The notes beneath the pieces were generated by a model, which was not told the DNA's origin, ran no database searches, and saw only the letters and a program-made list of their open reading frames with translations. A stretch of 64,000 nt of DNA from Methylomarinum sp965277025 (GTDB lineage: Bacteria; Pseudomonadota; Gammaproteobacteria; Methylococcales; Methylomonadaceae). Below are positions 1-8,569 of this stretch, piece after piece (the stretch's first letter is position 1; every line of letters starts with the position of its first letter). The stretch covers positions 2,852,001 through 2,916,000 of the forward strand of contig OZ255706.1 in assembly GCA_965277025.1 (NCBI GenBank), in the 5' to 3' direction. A program made the position numbers and the translations under genes.

Positions 1-61
1 TTGGACGTATCAGGCTAAGCCACTTACTCAATAGAGTGAGACCTTGCGCTTGTTTGCACTA
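1..61 (+). mobile_element. 3' end of an IS630-family element, cut by the window edge
   Basis: Bases 2-34 encode the last ten residues and stop of an IS630-type transposase (W-T-Y-Q-A-K-P-L-T-Q), almost the same as the C-terminus of the IS630 copy at 49326-50548. Bases 47-59 then match that element's terminal repeat (CGCTTGTTTGCAC), followed by the TA dinucleotide at 60-61 expected as an IS630 target duplication. The rest of the element lies left of the window. It is inverted relative to the 49 kb copy. Bases 62-237 hold no gene that I can see. Confidence 0.85.
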
Positions 62-237
62 GCGGACGCAAAGCGTAGTGTGATTTTCACTTTGCTTACA
101 AAACCGCAGAATTACGCGGATATAAGTTATTGAAATTCTGTATTTTCTGTGGCTTGTTTATCTAAGTGCGTAGCAATAAATAGGCGCTGGTAGCAGATAC
201 TCACAATAAGACTTTTTCTACTCACTTAAACGATTGT

Positions 238-816
238 CTACTGCCGATATAATGCCAGTACCTGCCTGACATAATTTTGTGTTTCCGGATAAGGTGGAAT
301 AGTGTTTTTATATTTTTTGACAGCGCCTTCGCCTGCATTATAACTGGCAACAGCCAACTTCAAATTAGAATTGAACATCGCCAGCAGATCTTTCAGGTAG
401 CGTGCGCCGCCATCGATATTTTGTTTTGCATTGCGACGATTCTTCACGCCATAACGTTTGGCTGTTTCAGGCATTAACTGCATTAAACCAACAGCCCCTT
501 TAGGTGACACAGCATTGGGGTTGTAGGCGGATTCCGTTTGAATGACGGCATGCAATAATTTTGCATCCACGTGATATTTTAAAGCCGCCTGTGTAATTAA
601 TGGGTGATATTTTTGTTTTTTCGCCATCAACGATCGACGCGATGCTTTTTTTGCTTTCTTAACTGGCGTTTTGATGATTCGTTTATACCGGTAGCCTTTT
701 TTTGGTTCATCAGTGTAATAAACACTTCCATCTGGCGCCACATATTTGTAAACATCGGCCACAGTCGAAAATGAAAGCGCTAAAAAAACCAGACAAAAAC
801 TTAACTGTTTCATCAT
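238..816 (-). CDS. Lytic transglycosylase (SLT domain) with N-terminal DUF4124
   Basis: A 192-residue exported murein lytic transglycosylase that should cleave the glycan strand of peptidoglycan in the periplasm. Residues 1-20 form a signal peptide. Residues 21-45 are a DUF4124-like segment (VYKYVAPDGSVYYTD). From about residue 71 to the end is a Slt/goose-lysozyme-type domain with the catalytic glutamate in IQTESAYNP, then the conserved GLMQLMPETA and VASYNAGEGAV motifs. It is short for a soluble Slt and has only this one catalytic domain, like small pathway-associated transglycosylases. It follows purT on the same strand with a gap of about 12 bp, so it is probably the last gene of the folE-hemH-purT run. 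The exact physiological substrate is unknown. Confidence 0.9.
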   Translation of the reverse strand: MMKQLSFCLVFLALSFSTVADVYKYVAPDGSVYYTDEPKKGYRYKRIIKTPVKKAKKASRRSLMAKKQKYHPLITQAALKYHVDAKLLHAVIQTESAYNPNAVSPKGAVGLMQLMPETAKRYGVKNRRNAKQNIDGGARYLKDLLAMFNSNLKLAVASYNAGEGAVKKYKNTIPPYPETQNYVRQVLALYRQ

Positions 817-828
817 TACTCAATCTGT

Positions 829-2028
829 TTACTCTTTAATCTTGATACTAACAAGGTTAGCCGATTTAACCGAATTGTCCCGGGCCTGTTTCACATTTTC
901 AGCAAACGCTAACGCAACTCCCATTCGTCTTTTTATATAGGCTTGTGGTTTGCCAAACAAACGTAGTTCCGTATTTTCAATTGCCAAAGCCTGATCCAAC
1001 CCTTCATAGACCACAGAATCAGAATCGACTTTACTTAATATTACCGCACTTGCGCCAGGTTTTTCCAGTTCTGTAGAAACAGGCAATCCAAGAATTGCCC
1101 TGACATGCAAATCAAATTCACTTTGTCGCTGGGTAGCCATAGTTACCATACCGGTATCATGCGGTCTGGGACTGACTTCGCTAAACCAGACCTGATCACC
1201 CTTGATAAACAATTCAACCCCAAACAACCCCAGGCCACCAATCGCATCAGTAATTTTTTTGGCGATAATTTTAGCGTTACGCCAGGCATTTTCAGACATT
1301 GGTTGAGGCTGCCAGCTTTCCCGGTAATCACCGTCTTCCTGGCGATGACCAATGGCTTGACAAAAATACGTATCAATTTCCCCACTTTGATTCCTGGCCC
1401 TGATGGTCAACAAGGTGATTTCATAATCAAACTCCACCAATCCTTCGACAATGACTTTGCCAGTCTCCGCTCTGCCTCCTGTTTTGGCAGTCTTCCACGC
1501 TGCTTGTAACTCGCTTTCCGACCGAACCAATGACTGGCCTTTTCCTGAAGATGACATGGTTGGCTTGACAAAGCAGGGATAGCCAGTAATCTCCACCGCC
1601 TGCTGCAGTTGTTCGAAACTGTCGGCAAAAGCATAGGCAGATGTCGGTACACCTACCGATTCTGCAGCCAATGTGCGAATGCCTTCACGATTCATGGTTA
1701 ATTGCACAGCCCTGGCATTGGGCACAACAGTTACCCCACCCTTCGCTTCAATATCAGCCAACGCATCGGTAGCAATATTTTCAATTTCGGGAATAATAAA
1801 ATCAGGTTCAACTCGCTCAACTAATTGCTTTACCGCATCACCATCGGTCATATCGATGACATAACTTAAATGCGCCACCTGCATAGCCGGCGCATTGGCA
1901 TAGCGATCGACAGCGATCACTTCCACACCATAACGCTGAAGTGATATAGCGATTTCCTTGCCTAATTCCCCGCTGCCAAGCAATAACGCTTTTGTCGCCG
2001 TAGCCGATGATGGTGTACTGATTTTCAT
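829..2028 (-). CDS. purT: Formate-dependent phosphoribosylglycinamide formyltransferase 2
   Basis: A 399-residue ATP-grasp enzyme of purine synthesis that makes formyl-GAR from GAR, formate and ATP in the cytoplasm. The N-terminus carries the pre-ATP-grasp nucleotide fold (LLGSGELGKEIAISLQRYGVEV). The ATP-grasp core follows (FVKPTMSSSGKGQS, VIVEGLVEFDYEITLLT) with the metal-binding end VWFSEVSPRPHDTGMVT. The length is normal for PurT. Its ATG overlaps the stop of the MutS-like gene by 4 bp (2025-2028), so the two are translationally coupled. Use of formate fits a C1-metabolising host, but that link is inference. Confidence 0.97.
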   Translation of the reverse strand: MKISTPSSATATKALLLGSGELGKEIAISLQRYGVEVIAVDRYANAPAMQVAHLSYVIDMTDGDAVKQLVERVEPDFIIPEIENIATDALADIEAKGGVTVVPNARAVQLTMNREGIRTLAAESVGVPTSAYAFADSFEQLQQAVEITGYPCFVKPTMSSSGKGQSLVRSESELQAAWKTAKTGGRAETGKVIVEGLVEFDYEITLLTIRARNQSGEIDTYFCQAIGHRQEDGDYRESWQPQPMSENAWRNAKIIAKKITDAIGGLGLFGVELFIKGDQVWFSEVSPRPHDTGMVTMATQRQSEFDLHVRAILGLPVSTELEKPGASAVILSKVDSDSVVYEGLDQALAIENTELRLFGKPQAYIKRRMGVALAFAENVKQARDNSVKSANLVSIKIKE

Positions 2029-3620
2029 TGTTTTCCCTGCAAATAATTATCAATATCTTTTTTGGAGAAACCGATTTTCTCGGCCACCCGGTCGGCATGG
2101 CTGACCCTGGAAATTCCTTCAATCAATTTATAAGTTGGATGGTCACCTGCAAACTCGACCTGACGGGCGATACCAATGTGCTTGTTGATAAACAAATCGA
2201 CTAATTGGTGATTATGAGTGATCAGAATAGTGGTGCAGCCTTTGCGGTAAAACCCATCCAGTACGTTGGCCGATGCTTCCATTTTTTCTTCAAAGGTAGT
2301 CCCTTCGGAAAGCTCATCCAGAACGACCAGACTTTTTGCTGTCGCCGCCAGGAAAATATCCCGGGTCCGTTTCAACTCGGTGCCAAAACGCCCTTCACCA
2401 TCATCCAGATGACTGATTTCAGGGGCCTGGTAAAAAATATGATCGGCCACCACTAAAACCGCTTTCTTGGCAGGTACCAGGCAACCGATCTGCGCCAACA
2501 CTTGAATTTGCGTAATAGTTTTACAAAATGCCGTTTTACCACCACTATTTGGACCTGTTATAAAGACAAGTCTTTCATCGTGTACCGCAAAGTCATTACC
2601 GACATAGTCCGGGTTTTTATGTGAAAGCACCGGATTTTTGGCATCGACCAAATCGAGGCTATGTTTTTCCTGATCTAACATTTCAGGCAGGGTCATGTCT
2701 CCGCCATCATGTTCAGCATAGTGAATAAACGCCAATAATTCATCAATCTGACCCAAAGCATCCAGCGCTTCTCCCAACTCTTCCGATTGTTTGAATTCAT
2801 TGCGTAATGGAATTATGCAATTATCCCGGTCATACGAACCAATTATCGGAAAATAGCCGAGTAGCAATGGAATAAAGAAAATAGACGCCATTGGAATACT
2901 TTCCTTGCTGATACTGGAAATATCCGTTGGAAAAAACTCGACAATCGCCCACAAAACGGCAAAGATAGCGGCGAGAAGGAAAGGTTTGAAGATACTGGGA
3001 CGAAAAATTGTTGCAGGGACAAAGCTCCCTTTGCGTTCTTCTTTGGTTTGAAAACCCTTTTCCGTATTGTAAACGGGACCGGCCATTAATGAGTAGGTGC
3101 GCGATTTTCCAAACCGATGAATTTTGTTGAAAATAGATTGTAAATAAGCGCTTTCGGGCATATTTGAACTTTGCACAAAATCGACCAGCTGTGTGGCGAA
3201 ACGAACACCCAGTCGATATTGTTTATAGCCATAGCCTTCAATCTGATGTTCTTCTCTGGCCGTTCCCAGCGTACCCAGAAATTCACCATACAGCAACACA
3301 AACAGATTTTTTTCCATGGCCGCCGACTTGGCGACAAAGCGCTCCAGATTTTCCCTGACACCAGGTTGCTGCTGAATTTCCAAAATGGCCTCCTGCCTGG
3401 CGCAAATTTCAGCATAGTCGGATGATGGCTGGGTAAGCGATCGATAAAGCACTGTTTGCCCGGAAACTGTCTGGGCGTAGTTGACCGTATCAAACAACTC
3501 ATCCACTTCGATGGTATTGAATGAAGGTTGATCCAGCACGCCTTCACCCGTCGCTAACGGCTGCGAGGTTTTTACTTGCGGCCATTGCCCTTTCCAACTT
3601 GCCAGGACTGTCTGTTTCAT
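2025..3620 (-). CDS. Membrane-anchored MutS-like ATPase
   Basis: A 531-residue protein with a C-terminal MutS domain V ATPase. The Walker A motif GPNSGGKT is at residues 356-363, Walker B LVVLDELSEGT at 431-441, and the downstream ILITHNHQLVD matches the MutS H-loop. It lacks the mismatch-recognition and connector domains of true MutS. Two hydrophobic segments at about residues 213-230 and 244-261 look like a transmembrane hairpin placed before the ATPase. It therefore belongs to the poorly characterised MutS-related family, not to mismatch repair proper. It sits between a small membrane protein (4-bp overlap) and purT (4-bp overlap). The function is unknown; an ATPase acting at the membrane is inference from the sequence. 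Confidence 0.85.
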   Translation of the reverse strand: MKQTVLASWKGQWPQVKTSQPLATGEGVLDQPSFNTIEVDELFDTVNYAQTVSGQTVLYRSLTQPSSDYAEICARQEAILEIQQQPGVRENLERFVAKSAAMEKNLFVLLYGEFLGTLGTAREEHQIEGYGYKQYRLGVRFATQLVDFVQSSNMPESAYLQSIFNKIHRFGKSRTYSLMAGPVYNTEKGFQTKEERKGSFVPATIFRPSIFKPFLLAAIFAVLWAIVEFFPTDISSISKESIPMASIFFIPLLLGYFPIIGSYDRDNCIIPLRNEFKQSEELGEALDALGQIDELLAFIHYAEHDGGDMTLPEMLDQEKHSLDLVDAKNPVLSHKNPDYVGNDFAVHDERLVFITGPNSGGKTAFCKTITQIQVLAQIGCLVPAKKAVLVVADHIFYQAPEISHLDDGEGRFGTELKRTRDIFLAATAKSLVVLDELSEGTTFEEKMEASANVLDGFYRKGCTTILITHNHQLVDLFINKHIGIARQVEFAGDHPTYKLIEGISRVSHADRVAEKIGFSKKDIDNYLQGKQ

Positions 3621-3808
3621 CGTTTTCTCTTATTATTTTGTAAACCAAACACTATAATCGCGGCGACCACAATACCACTCATCATGATATTCTCTTTCGA
3701 CGCACCCAAAAGCCATGCAATGCCGCCACCTAATCCCATTCCCACACCGCTGAACGCCAGACTGCGCATAAACCGGCAAACAGGACAATTTCTATCATAG
3801 CCTCGCAT
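3617..3808 (-). CDS. Small membrane protein with CPVC motif
   Basis: About 63 residues if started at the ATG at 3808, which has a good Shine-Dalgarno (GGAGAG) 5 nt upstream; a longer frame to 3859 lacks that support. The N-terminus is short and basic with a Cys-Pro-Val-Cys pair, followed by a glycine-rich hydrophobic segment (MGLGGGIAWLLG) and a second one (MMSGIVVAAIIVFGL), and ends in basic residues. It overlaps the end of hemH by 14 bp and the MutS-like start by 4 bp, so it is part of the operon. I do not recognise the family. The CPVC pair next to the membrane could bind metal or form a disulfide, which is speculation. Confidence 0.65.
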   Translation of the reverse strand: MRGYDRNCPVCRFMRSLAFSGVGMGLGGGIAWLLGASKENIMMSGIVVAAIIVFGLQNNKRKR

Positions 3809-4778
3809 GATCACTCTCCAATAACGCCCCCAACCAGTCAAGTTGCTGCTGACTGTCATTCAAGGCTGGAATATATCGATAAGATTTCCCACCTGCTTCG
3901 AGAAAAACTTTTTTATTCGTCATGACTATTTCTTCCAGTGTTTCCAGACAATCAACAGAAAAACCCGGACAGACAATATCTATACGGTCAATTCCATCTG
4001 CCGGCAAAGACTGAAGAATATCCACACAATAAGGTTGCAACCATTTCGCCCTGCCAAAGCGGGATTGGAACACCATTTGCCATTGTTCCGGTGTTAGCGC
4101 CAATGCTTCTGCAATCAATTTCGCTGTGGTTTGACACTGATAATAATAAGGGTCGCCCAATTCCGTCAACCGTTCGGGTAAACCATGGAAGGATAAAATC
4201 AGCCGTTGGCTTTGACCATGTTCATGCCAATACTGACGAATAGACTCGGCAATTGCCTGAATATAAAGTGGATATCGATGATAATCACTGATAAATTCCA
4301 GCGACGGAATATAGCGCCATTCAGATAACACTTTAACCGTTTCATCAAACACTGAAGCGGTTGTGGTCGATGAATATTGTGGGTACATGGGTAAGACAAT
4401 CAGCCTGTCAATTCCTTGCTGCTGAAGAGCCTTAAGTTTTTGTTTTATGGACGGCTGTCCATAACGCATGGCGTAATCGACTGTCAGTGATTGCTCTGAA
4501 AATTCAAGCCTCAGTTTTTCCGCCAGTTTCTGTGTGTACAGAATCAGTGGAGAACCTTGATCTGTCCAGATTTTACCATAGGCCCTCGCCGCTTTACCTG
4601 GCCGAAACAACAACACAAAAAGATGTAGAATAAGCCACCATAAACCACGTGGCAGATTGACCACCCTGGGATCACTTAAAAACTGTTTTAGATAACGACG
4701 TACCGCCCACCAGGACGGAGCATCGGGAGAGCCCAGATTGACCAGCAACAGCCCTGTCTTTTTTGCAGGCATGGTCAT
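3795..4778 (-). CDS. hemH: Ferrochelatase
   Basis: A 327-residue ferrochelatase that inserts Fe2+ into protoporphyrin IX as the last step of protoheme synthesis. Family signatures include the start GLLLVNLGSPDAP, the central LPMYPQYSSTTTASV, the LILSFHGLPERLTELGDPY segment carrying the catalytic histidine, and the late FQSRFGRAKWLQPY and CPGFSVDCLETLEEI blocks. The start could be Met1 or Met3; both are close. It lies 4 bp after folE and overlaps the next small gene. Length and order are normal for a gammaproteobacterial HemH. Confidence 0.97.
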   Translation of the reverse strand: MTMPAKKTGLLLVNLGSPDAPSWWAVRRYLKQFLSDPRVVNLPRGLWWLILHLFVLLFRPGKAARAYGKIWTDQGSPLILYTQKLAEKLRLEFSEQSLTVDYAMRYGQPSIKQKLKALQQQGIDRLIVLPMYPQYSSTTTASVFDETVKVLSEWRYIPSLEFISDYHRYPLYIQAIAESIRQYWHEHGQSQRLILSFHGLPERLTELGDPYYYQCQTTAKLIAEALALTPEQWQMVFQSRFGRAKWLQPYCVDILQSLPADGIDRIDIVCPGFSVDCLETLEEIVMTNKKVFLEAGGKSYRYIPALNDSQQQLDWLGALLESDHARL

Positions 4779-4782
4779 GAAA

Positions 4783-5331
4783 TTATTGACGGTTGATCAG
4801 ATTGAGAAACTCTGAACGTGTACTGATTTCTTTACGGAAAATCCCCGTCATGACAGATGTCGTCATGACCGAATTCTGCTTTTCCACCCCACGCATCATC
4901 ATGCATAAATGCTTGGCTTCAATGACCACGGCGGCGCCTTTGGCGCCAATGGCTGTTTCCACCGTATCGGCAATTTGCTTGGTCAGCTTTTCCTGAATTT
5001 GCAAACGGCGACCGTACATATCGACAATTCTGGCCAGTTTGGACAGCCCCAGAACTTTTCCTTGAGGAATATAACCAATATGGCATTTGCCAATAAATGG
5101 CAACAGATGATGTTCACACAATGAATATAATTCAATGTCTTTAACAATGACCATATCTTCGGTTTCCGCCTCGAAGATGGCGTCATTCAATACCTCATTG
5201 ATATCCAGTTCATAGCCCTGATTGAGAAACTTAAAGGCTTTCGCTGCCCGCGCCGGCGTATCGACCAGACCTTCACGGCTTACATCTTCACCTATCGCCT
5301 CGATAATTTTGCGAAAATACTCTTTCATCAC
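4783..5331 (-). CDS. folE: GTP cyclohydrolase I
   Basis: A 182-residue enzyme converting GTP to 7,8-dihydroneopterin triphosphate, the entry step of folate and, in this host, probably also tetrahydromethanopterin synthesis. The zinc ligands are visible: Cys72 and His75 in LCEHHLLPF, and Cys143 in AKHLCMMMRGV. VDTPARAAKAF and PQGKVLGLSKLARIVDMY are typical of the family. The start is one of two adjacent ATGs with AGGA upstream. Before the ISAs1 insertion at 5407 the dusA stop lay only about 40 bp upstream, so the two genes were probably adjacent. Confidence 0.97.
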   Translation of the reverse strand: MMKEYFRKIIEAIGEDVSREGLVDTPARAAKAFKFLNQGYELDINEVLNDAIFEAETEDMVIVKDIELYSLCEHHLLPFIGKCHIGYIPQGKVLGLSKLARIVDMYGRRLQIQEKLTKQIADTVETAIGAKGAAVVIEAKHLCMMMRGVEKQNSVMTTSVMTGIFRKEISTRSEFLNLINRQ

Positions 5332-5360
5332 TGATTCCTGCAGATAAAAAATAACAGGCC

Positions 5361-5389
5361 ATTATAGCGCATCAACGGGTAAATTCTAA
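5361..5389 (-). promoter_or_regulatory. Candidate sigma-70 promoter for folE
   Basis: On the minus strand a perfect -10 box TATAAT (5361-5366) lies 17 bp downstream of TTAGAA (5384-5389), a weak -35. It sits about 30 bp before the folE start. The -35 overlaps the old 3' end of dusA and is still intact left of the ISAs1 insertion, so the folE-hemH operon should stay transcribed despite the insertion. Sequence match only. Confidence 0.45.
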
Positions 5390-5406
5390 GGCATCAAGAA
5401 TCACCC
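5372..5406 (-). other. Orphaned original 3' end of dusA
   Basis: Reading the minus strand from the 10-bp duplication (5397-5406) in the dusA frame gives ...V-I-L-D-A-L-E-F-T-R and a TGA at 5372-5374. This is the dusA tail that existed before the ISAs1 element separated it from the rest of the gene. The present dusA instead ends inside the element's terminal repeat. Confidence 0.8.
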
Positions 5407-6620
5407 CAGGGCCAGCGCATAAAAAGATCCTATTAAAACAGCGAGTTCAGTATCATTCATGCAAAACTGTATGAGGAATCAAAATGTCCCTGAGCCTGCA
5501 AGAAGCCTTTTCAAGCCTGGAAGACCCGCGAATTGAACGCCACAAGCGTCATCAACTGCTGGATATTATCGTACTGACCATCTGCGCGGTGGTCAGTGGC
5601 GCTGAAGGCCGGGAGGCCATAGAAGCCTTCGGCAAAGAGAAACAAGACTGGCTGCGGCAATGGATAGCGTTGGAAAACGGAATCCCCTCGCACGACTGCA
5701 TTGCCCGCCGGATGTCACGGTTGCCGGCCGAGGAAGTCAGCGCCTGTTTCAGTCGCTGGGTGCAAAGTGTCGCCAGACTGACCGAGGGGGGAAGTGGTTG
5801 CCATTGACGGCAAAACGGCGCGCCGGTCCTTTGATCAGGAGGACAAGATGGGCGCGATCCACATGGTCAGCGCCTGGGCAAGCCAGACGGGGCTCTCCCT
5901 GGGTCAGGTCAAAACACAGGAGAAGTCCAATGAAATTACCGCCATTCCCCGACTGTTGGCCATGCTGGAAATTAAAGGCTGCATCGTGACCATTGACGCG
6001 ATGGGATGCCAGGAAAAGATTGCTGGCAAGATCGTCGAGAAAGGGGCTGATTACGCCCTGGCGGTCAAGGGCAACCAGAAGTCCTTGCATGAAGCGATCG
6101 TGGATTACTTTGCCGTGGCGGTGGATGGCGGTGTTGAGGACGGTCAGGCGCTACTGGGCCACCACGAACAGGTCAATGTCGGACACGGCCGGATTGAACA
6201 GCGCCGCTACTACCTGGCTGATTGTCTGGACACCTTGCCTTCGCCCCGGCGCTGGCAAGGACTCAAGGGCATTGGCATGGTGGAGTGTGAACGCCAGATC
6301 GGCGAACGACAAACCATTGAGCGTCGCTACTACATCACCACGCTCGATAGTGTTGAAACCTTCGCCAACGCTGTGCGCTCCCACTGGGGCGTGGAGAACA
6401 GCCTGCATTGGGTATTGGATGTCACGTTTCGTGAAGACGAGTCACGAATTCGCAAGGGCGAATCACCGGGCAACTTCAATATCATCCGCCAATTGGCGCT
6501 CAATTTGCTCAAGCGCGAACCGTCGCGTCTGAGCATTAAGCGCAAGCGCTTCAAGGCAGCCCTCAGCGATGACTTCAGGGCTCAAGTGATATTTGGGTGA
6601 GTTTTTATGCGCTGGCCCTG
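5407..6620 (+). mobile_element. ISAs1-family insertion sequence
   Basis: 1214 bp with perfect 19-bp terminal inverted repeats (CAGGGCCAGCGCATAAAAA at 5407-5425 and its complement at 6602-6620). A perfect 10-bp target duplication AGAATCACCC flanks it at 5397-5406 and 6621-6630, the size expected for ISAs1. The perfect ends and duplication point to a fairly recent insertion. It split the 3' end of dusA from folE. Confidence 0.95.
5484..6600 (+). pseudogene. ISAs1-family transposase, frameshifted
   Basis: The reading frame is in two parts. 5484-5807 carries the N-terminal DDE_Tnp_1-associated domain (LEDPRIERHKRHQLLDII). The rest, 5785-6600, carries the catalytic part with AIDGKTARRS, TIDAMGCQ, HGRIEQR and HWGVENSLHWVLDV. 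One extra G in the G6 run at 5786-5791 shifts the frame; with five G residues the protein would read straight through as T-E-G-E-V-V-A-I-D-G-K. Everything else looks intact, so this is either a very recent inactivation, a slippage site or a sequence error. Confidence 0.9.
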
Positions 6621-7558
6621 AGAATCACCCTTTCATCAGCACCTGATTTATGAGCGTTTTCGCTGATATGCCGACGCCATTGCTTTGCGCCCTTCTCTCC
6701 ATGAAACAAGCCGAGAACATGCCGGGAAACATGATTCAAGCGCAACCCCTTCGACAGTTGTAATTGAATATAAGGAATCAATGCTTCGATAATTTGTTGA
6801 CGTGTTTTTACTGGTTGCGTATCTCCATAAAACACTCTATCGACTTCAGCCAATAAATAGGGCTGATGATAAACGGCCCGACCCAACATCACCCCATCGA
6901 CATGGCTTAATTGCGCCCTTGCCATTTCGAGATTTTCCAACCCGCCATTGATAATGACCTCCAATTCAGGCATATCCTGCTTCAAGCGATAAACAAAATC
7001 GTAGCGCAAGGGCGGAATATCTCTGTTTTCCTTAGGCGACAAGCCTTTTAGCCAGGCTTTACGGGCATGAATGATAAAATTTTGACAGCCGGCATTCGCG
7101 ACTGTCGAGACAAATGCCTTAAATGCTTCATAACTTTCCATCTCATCGATGCCGATCCGGGTTTTCACCGTCACCGGAATCGAAACAGCAGCCTTCATCG
7201 CTGCAATACAATCTGCCACTAAATCAGGTTGAGCCATCAGACAGGCGCCAAACATGCCGTTTTGCACCCGATCACTTGGACATCCTACATTCAGATTGAT
7301 CAGGTCATACCCTTGTTGCTCAATCAGCCTGGCGCAATGCGCCAATTCCTTCGGATCACTGCCGCCTAATTGAAAGGCAAGCGGATGCTCGTTTTCATCA
7401 AAAGATAAAAACCTTGAAGAATCTCCATGAATAATCGCACCGGTCGTCACCATCTCAGTATAAAGCAAAGCCTTTTTTGAGAGCAGCCGATGAAAATAGC
7501 GGCAGTGCCGATCAGTCCAATCGAGCATAGGGGCAACTGAAAAAATATGGTTTTGCAT
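6605..7558 (-). CDS. dusA: tRNA-dihydrouridine(20/20a) synthase, C-terminus altered by an IS
   Basis: A 317-residue FMN-dependent TIM-barrel enzyme that reduces uridine 20/20a in the tRNA D-loop. Seen are SVAPMLDWTDRHCRYFHR at the start, NLNVGCPSDRVQNG with the catalytic cysteine, TVKTRIGID, IHARKAWLKGLSPKENR and INGGL, all diagnostic for DusA. The last five codons (L-R-A-S-A) and the stop come from the terminal repeat of the ISAs1 element. The old tail is at 5372-5406. Only the extreme C-terminus changed, so activity is probably kept. Confidence 0.95.
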   Translation of the reverse strand: MQNHIFSVAPMLDWTDRHCRYFHRLLSKKALLYTEMVTTGAIIHGDSSRFLSFDENEHPLAFQLGGSDPKELAHCARLIEQQGYDLINLNVGCPSDRVQNGMFGACLMAQPDLVADCIAAMKAAVSIPVTVKTRIGIDEMESYEAFKAFVSTVANAGCQNFIIHARKAWLKGLSPKENRDIPPLRYDFVYRLKQDMPELEVIINGGLENLEMARAQLSHVDGVMLGRAVYHQPYLLAEVDRVFYGDTQPVKTRQQIIEALIPYIQLQLSKGLRLNHVSRHVLGLFHGEKGAKQWRRHISENAHKSGADERVILRASA

Positions 7559-7755
7559 ATAGCGGCGTATTTATTTTGAGAGAGGGGCTGGGCAACCCAC
7601 GAGCGAACAATTAGCGGCGTTCTGAAGCGTTACAATGACAATATTATAAAATATTGTAAATAAAAAGGAAACTATTTATACACAAACACCTGTATTGTAA
7701 ACATTTCAACACCCCCCTATACTAGACCCATCTTAAACATTTACGGAGACATACT

Positions 7756-7914
7756 ATGAACAACATTTACAAAGATATTATCAACGGCCTGTTATTTGTC
7801 GGCGGTATTTTTGGCTTTATTTCAGGCGCTTTCATTATTTCAACTGTCTTATTTGGCGCCAGTGCTATTTTCAGCAATATCAACAGCCAGCAACGTCCTT
7901 CGCAACAGGCTTAA
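7756..7914 (+). CDS. 52-residue membrane protein of unknown function
   Basis: ATG at 7756 with GGAG 7-10 nt upstream and a stop at 7914. The protein begins MNNIYKDIINGLLFVGGIFG and is one long hydrophobic, glycine-rich segment (about residues 11-40) ending in a polar tail rich in Gln and Ser (NINSQQRPSQQA). It has its own strong terminator just downstream (7969-8003), which supports a real transcript. It lies between dusA and rimI, divergent from dusA. I do not recognise a family; a single-span or hairpin membrane miniprotein is all that can be said. Confidence 0.6.
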   Translation: MNNIYKDIINGLLFVGGIFGFISGAFIISTVLFGASAIFSNINSQQRPSQQA

Positions 7915-7944
7915 TCGATTTACCATTCCTCCTTGTGTAAAACC

Positions 7945-8003
7945 AAACAGCTTTTGCTGTTTCTCTCACTCCCACAAAGCCATTTGGCTTTGGGAGTCTT
8001 TTT
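7945..8003 (+). terminator. Rho-independent terminator
   Basis: A hairpin with arms CTCCC...AAGCC and GGCTTTGGGAG at 7969-7996 is followed by TCTTTTT. A smaller perfect hairpin (AAACAGC-TTTT-GCTGTTT, 7945-7962) lies just before it. Together they would end the small membrane protein transcript and may also act on rimI from the other side. Confidence 0.75.
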
Positions 8004-8007
8004 GGGA

Positions 8008-8562
8008 TCAAATTTCAGGCACTAATTCCAACGCCAACATCACAGCATCTTCCCGGCCATTTTCTGCCGGATAATAATCCTTACGAATTCCAATTTCATT
8101 GAAGCCTAAATTCTGATAAAGCTGAATAGCTTTCCGATTGGAAGGTCTGACTTCCAAAAAAACTGTCTGCGCCTTGCCTCTGAGATAATCAATAGCATAT
8201 TCCATCATTTTCCGACCAGCACCCATGCCTTGTGATTCTGGGTCGACACAGACATTCATGATATGCGCCTCACCGGCCCCGGTAGAAACAATACAATATC
8301 CCAACACCTTTTTTTCTACAGACTCAAGCACCCAGCAGATATAATTTGAAGCTCTCAAACAATCCTGAAATATATTTTCTGTCCAGGGATAATTGTAATT
8401 TTTGCCCTCGATTTCCAACACCGCCTTCAAGTCATCCATCCCCATATAGCGGACTTTCATTAAATCTTTCGGACTGACAGAATCAGGAAACACCTTGGCG
8501 TAAAACTCCCTGTCAGCATCATAAACAACAAAGTCCTTAACTTTTTCCCACAGCCTGCGCAT
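8008..8562 (-). CDS. rimI: Ribosomal-protein-alanine N-acetyltransferase family (GNAT)
   Basis: About 184 residues from the ATG at 8562; the open frame extends further but only inside udg. A GNAT fold is clear: VRYMGMDDLKAVLEIE, then the acetyl-CoA loop CVDPESQGMGAGRKMM, and the RimI-like end FLEVRPSNRKAIQLYQNLGF with IRKDYYPAENGREDAVMLAL. RimI acetylates the N-terminal alanine of ribosomal protein S18. The roughly 35-residue N-terminal extension (MRRLWEKVKDFVVYDADREF) is longer than in E. coli RimI. It starts 8 bp after the udg stop, an order common in gammaproteobacteria. Confidence 0.88.
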   Translation of the reverse strand: MRRLWEKVKDFVVYDADREFYAKVFPDSVSPKDLMKVRYMGMDDLKAVLEIEGKNYNYPWTENIFQDCLRASNYICWVLESVEKKVLGYCIVSTGAGEAHIMNVCVDPESQGMGAGRKMMEYAIDYLRGKAQTVFLEVRPSNRKAIQLYQNLGFNEIGIRKDYYPAENGREDAVMLALELVPEI

Positions 8563-8569
8563 ACTGAAC

